The notes beneath the pieces are model-generated. The model saw only the letters and a program-made list of their open reading frames with translations. It had not been told where the DNA came from and made no database searches. Shown one piece after another: positions 12,379-12,673 of a DNA stretch of 12,673 nucleotides (position 1 is its first letter; each line of letters begins with the position of its first letter). This DNA is from JAVBMC01 sp031552845 (GTDB lineage Bacteria > Verrucomicrobiota > Kiritimatiellia > RFP12 > DVOR01). The DNA is taken from the NCBI GenBank assembly GCA_031552845.1, contig JAVBMC010000034.1:1-12673 (forward strand), in the 5' to 3' direction. Both the position numbers and the translations under genes were made by a program.

Positions 12379-12673
12379 GGTTCATTGCAATACATGATTT
12401 CACTTTCAGGCGACTTTTTGCAAAGCGGCATTCCAGCGCTCAAGAGCGCTTTGCCCGTCAAAAAGTTTGCGGGGAAGCCGGTTGATGAAGGCGACGTCTT
12501 CGGCGAGTTCGCGGTGGCTGATCTGGCTTAACCGGCTGCCTTTGGGAGCAAAGCGGCGGATGAGGCGGTGGTTGTTTTCGTTACTGCCGCGTTCCCAGGA
12601 GCTGTAGGGGTGGGCGTAATAGATCATGGCACCTGGCGTATGACGGCGCAGGAGTTTGAGCATGCCGTTGACA
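12379..12673 (-). mobile_element. 3' end of an IS30-family insertion sequence (right copy, partial)
   Basis: This is an inverted counterpart of the element at the left edge, with the same terminal sequence (TTCATTGCAATACATGATTT read on +) and the transposase 3' end. The inner boundary is set by where similarity to the left copy stops. The element continues beyond the window. Confidence 0.82.
12406..12673 (-). CDS. IS30-family transposase, C-terminal fragment (cut by window edge)
   Basis: The C-terminal 88 residues of an IS30-type DDE transposase are visible. YAHPYSSWERGSNENNHRLI carries the E of the N-E-N block, which in this family supplies the final acidic residue of the DDE triad. PKGSRLSQ and INRLPRKLFDGQSALERWN follow. 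The frame is open at the window end. The stop comes directly after QKVA. At the protein level it differs from the left copy at only a few positions (for example E-D-V against E-G-V), which fits recent common origin. Activity cannot be judged without the N-terminal helix-turn-helix. Confidence 0.9.
   Translation of the reverse strand, partial: VNGMLKLLRRHTPGAMIYYAHPYSSWERGSNENNHRLIRRFAPKGSRLSQISHRELAEDVAFINRLPRKLFDGQSALERWNAALQKVA

Noticed and set aside
1..12673. Composite IS30 transposon with the whole interior as cargo
   Set aside because: Interior genes are core metabolism with no resistance, toxin or mobility genes; the flanking copies alone do not show that the block moves.

Overview
The window looks like the chromosome of an anaerobic, Gram-negative, fermentative bacterium. 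The evidence is a sodium-pumping oxaloacetate decarboxylase cluster (oadGAB), two exported proteins with signal or lipoprotein peptides, and a small TRL-like lipoprotein. The protein style (Ala/Pro-rich linkers, a carboxypeptidase-regulatory-like secreted protein, IS30-type elements) reminds me of the Verrucomicrobiota/Kiritimatiellota/Lentisphaerota group. That placement is an impression from sequence, not a demonstrated one.

Layout: both window edges cut into IS30-family insertion sequences. Their transposase 3' ends point inward (left copy on +, right copy on -) and are about 94% identical over the 187 visible bases. Inside the left copy lies about 290 bp of non-coding DNA built mostly of palindromes, followed by a G13 tract. 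Next come two genes on the - strand, transcribed as a pair from a good promoter near 3520-3550: a fused rpiB-glyA (ribose-5-phosphate isomerase B plus serine hydroxymethyltransferase) and hisD. Divergent from these on + is oadG-oadA-oadB, closed by a strong intrinsic terminator. A secreted protein of unknown function follows; its best ribosome-binding site points to an ATA start codon. About 545 bp of non-coding DNA then carries a second palindrome array and a promoter for mgtA, a P-type Mg2+ ATPase. A bidirectional terminator separates mgtA from a convergent TRL-like lipoprotein gene, and the right IS30 copy closes the window.

How the genes relate: RpiB makes ribose 5-phosphate, the precursor of PRPP for histidine and purines. 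GlyA supplies one-carbon units from serine, and HisD does the last two steps of histidine synthesis, so the - strand pair is a coherent anabolic unit. OadGAB couples oxaloacetate decarboxylation to Na+ export. mgtA, the TRL-like protein and the secreted protein look like independent single genes.

The most unusual signal is non-coding. One array (201-336) has six dyad-symmetric units whose centres fall exactly every 23 bp. A second (8774-8861) has four units with centres exactly every 22 bp. The two share little sequence, but in both a four-unit block is itself mirror-symmetric about its midpoint, and arm changes between units can be compensatory. I do not recognise this architecture. Candidate explanations are cooperative operator arrays, folded RNA/DNA structures, iteron- or centromere-like sites, or palindromic targets favoured by the neighbouring IS30 elements.
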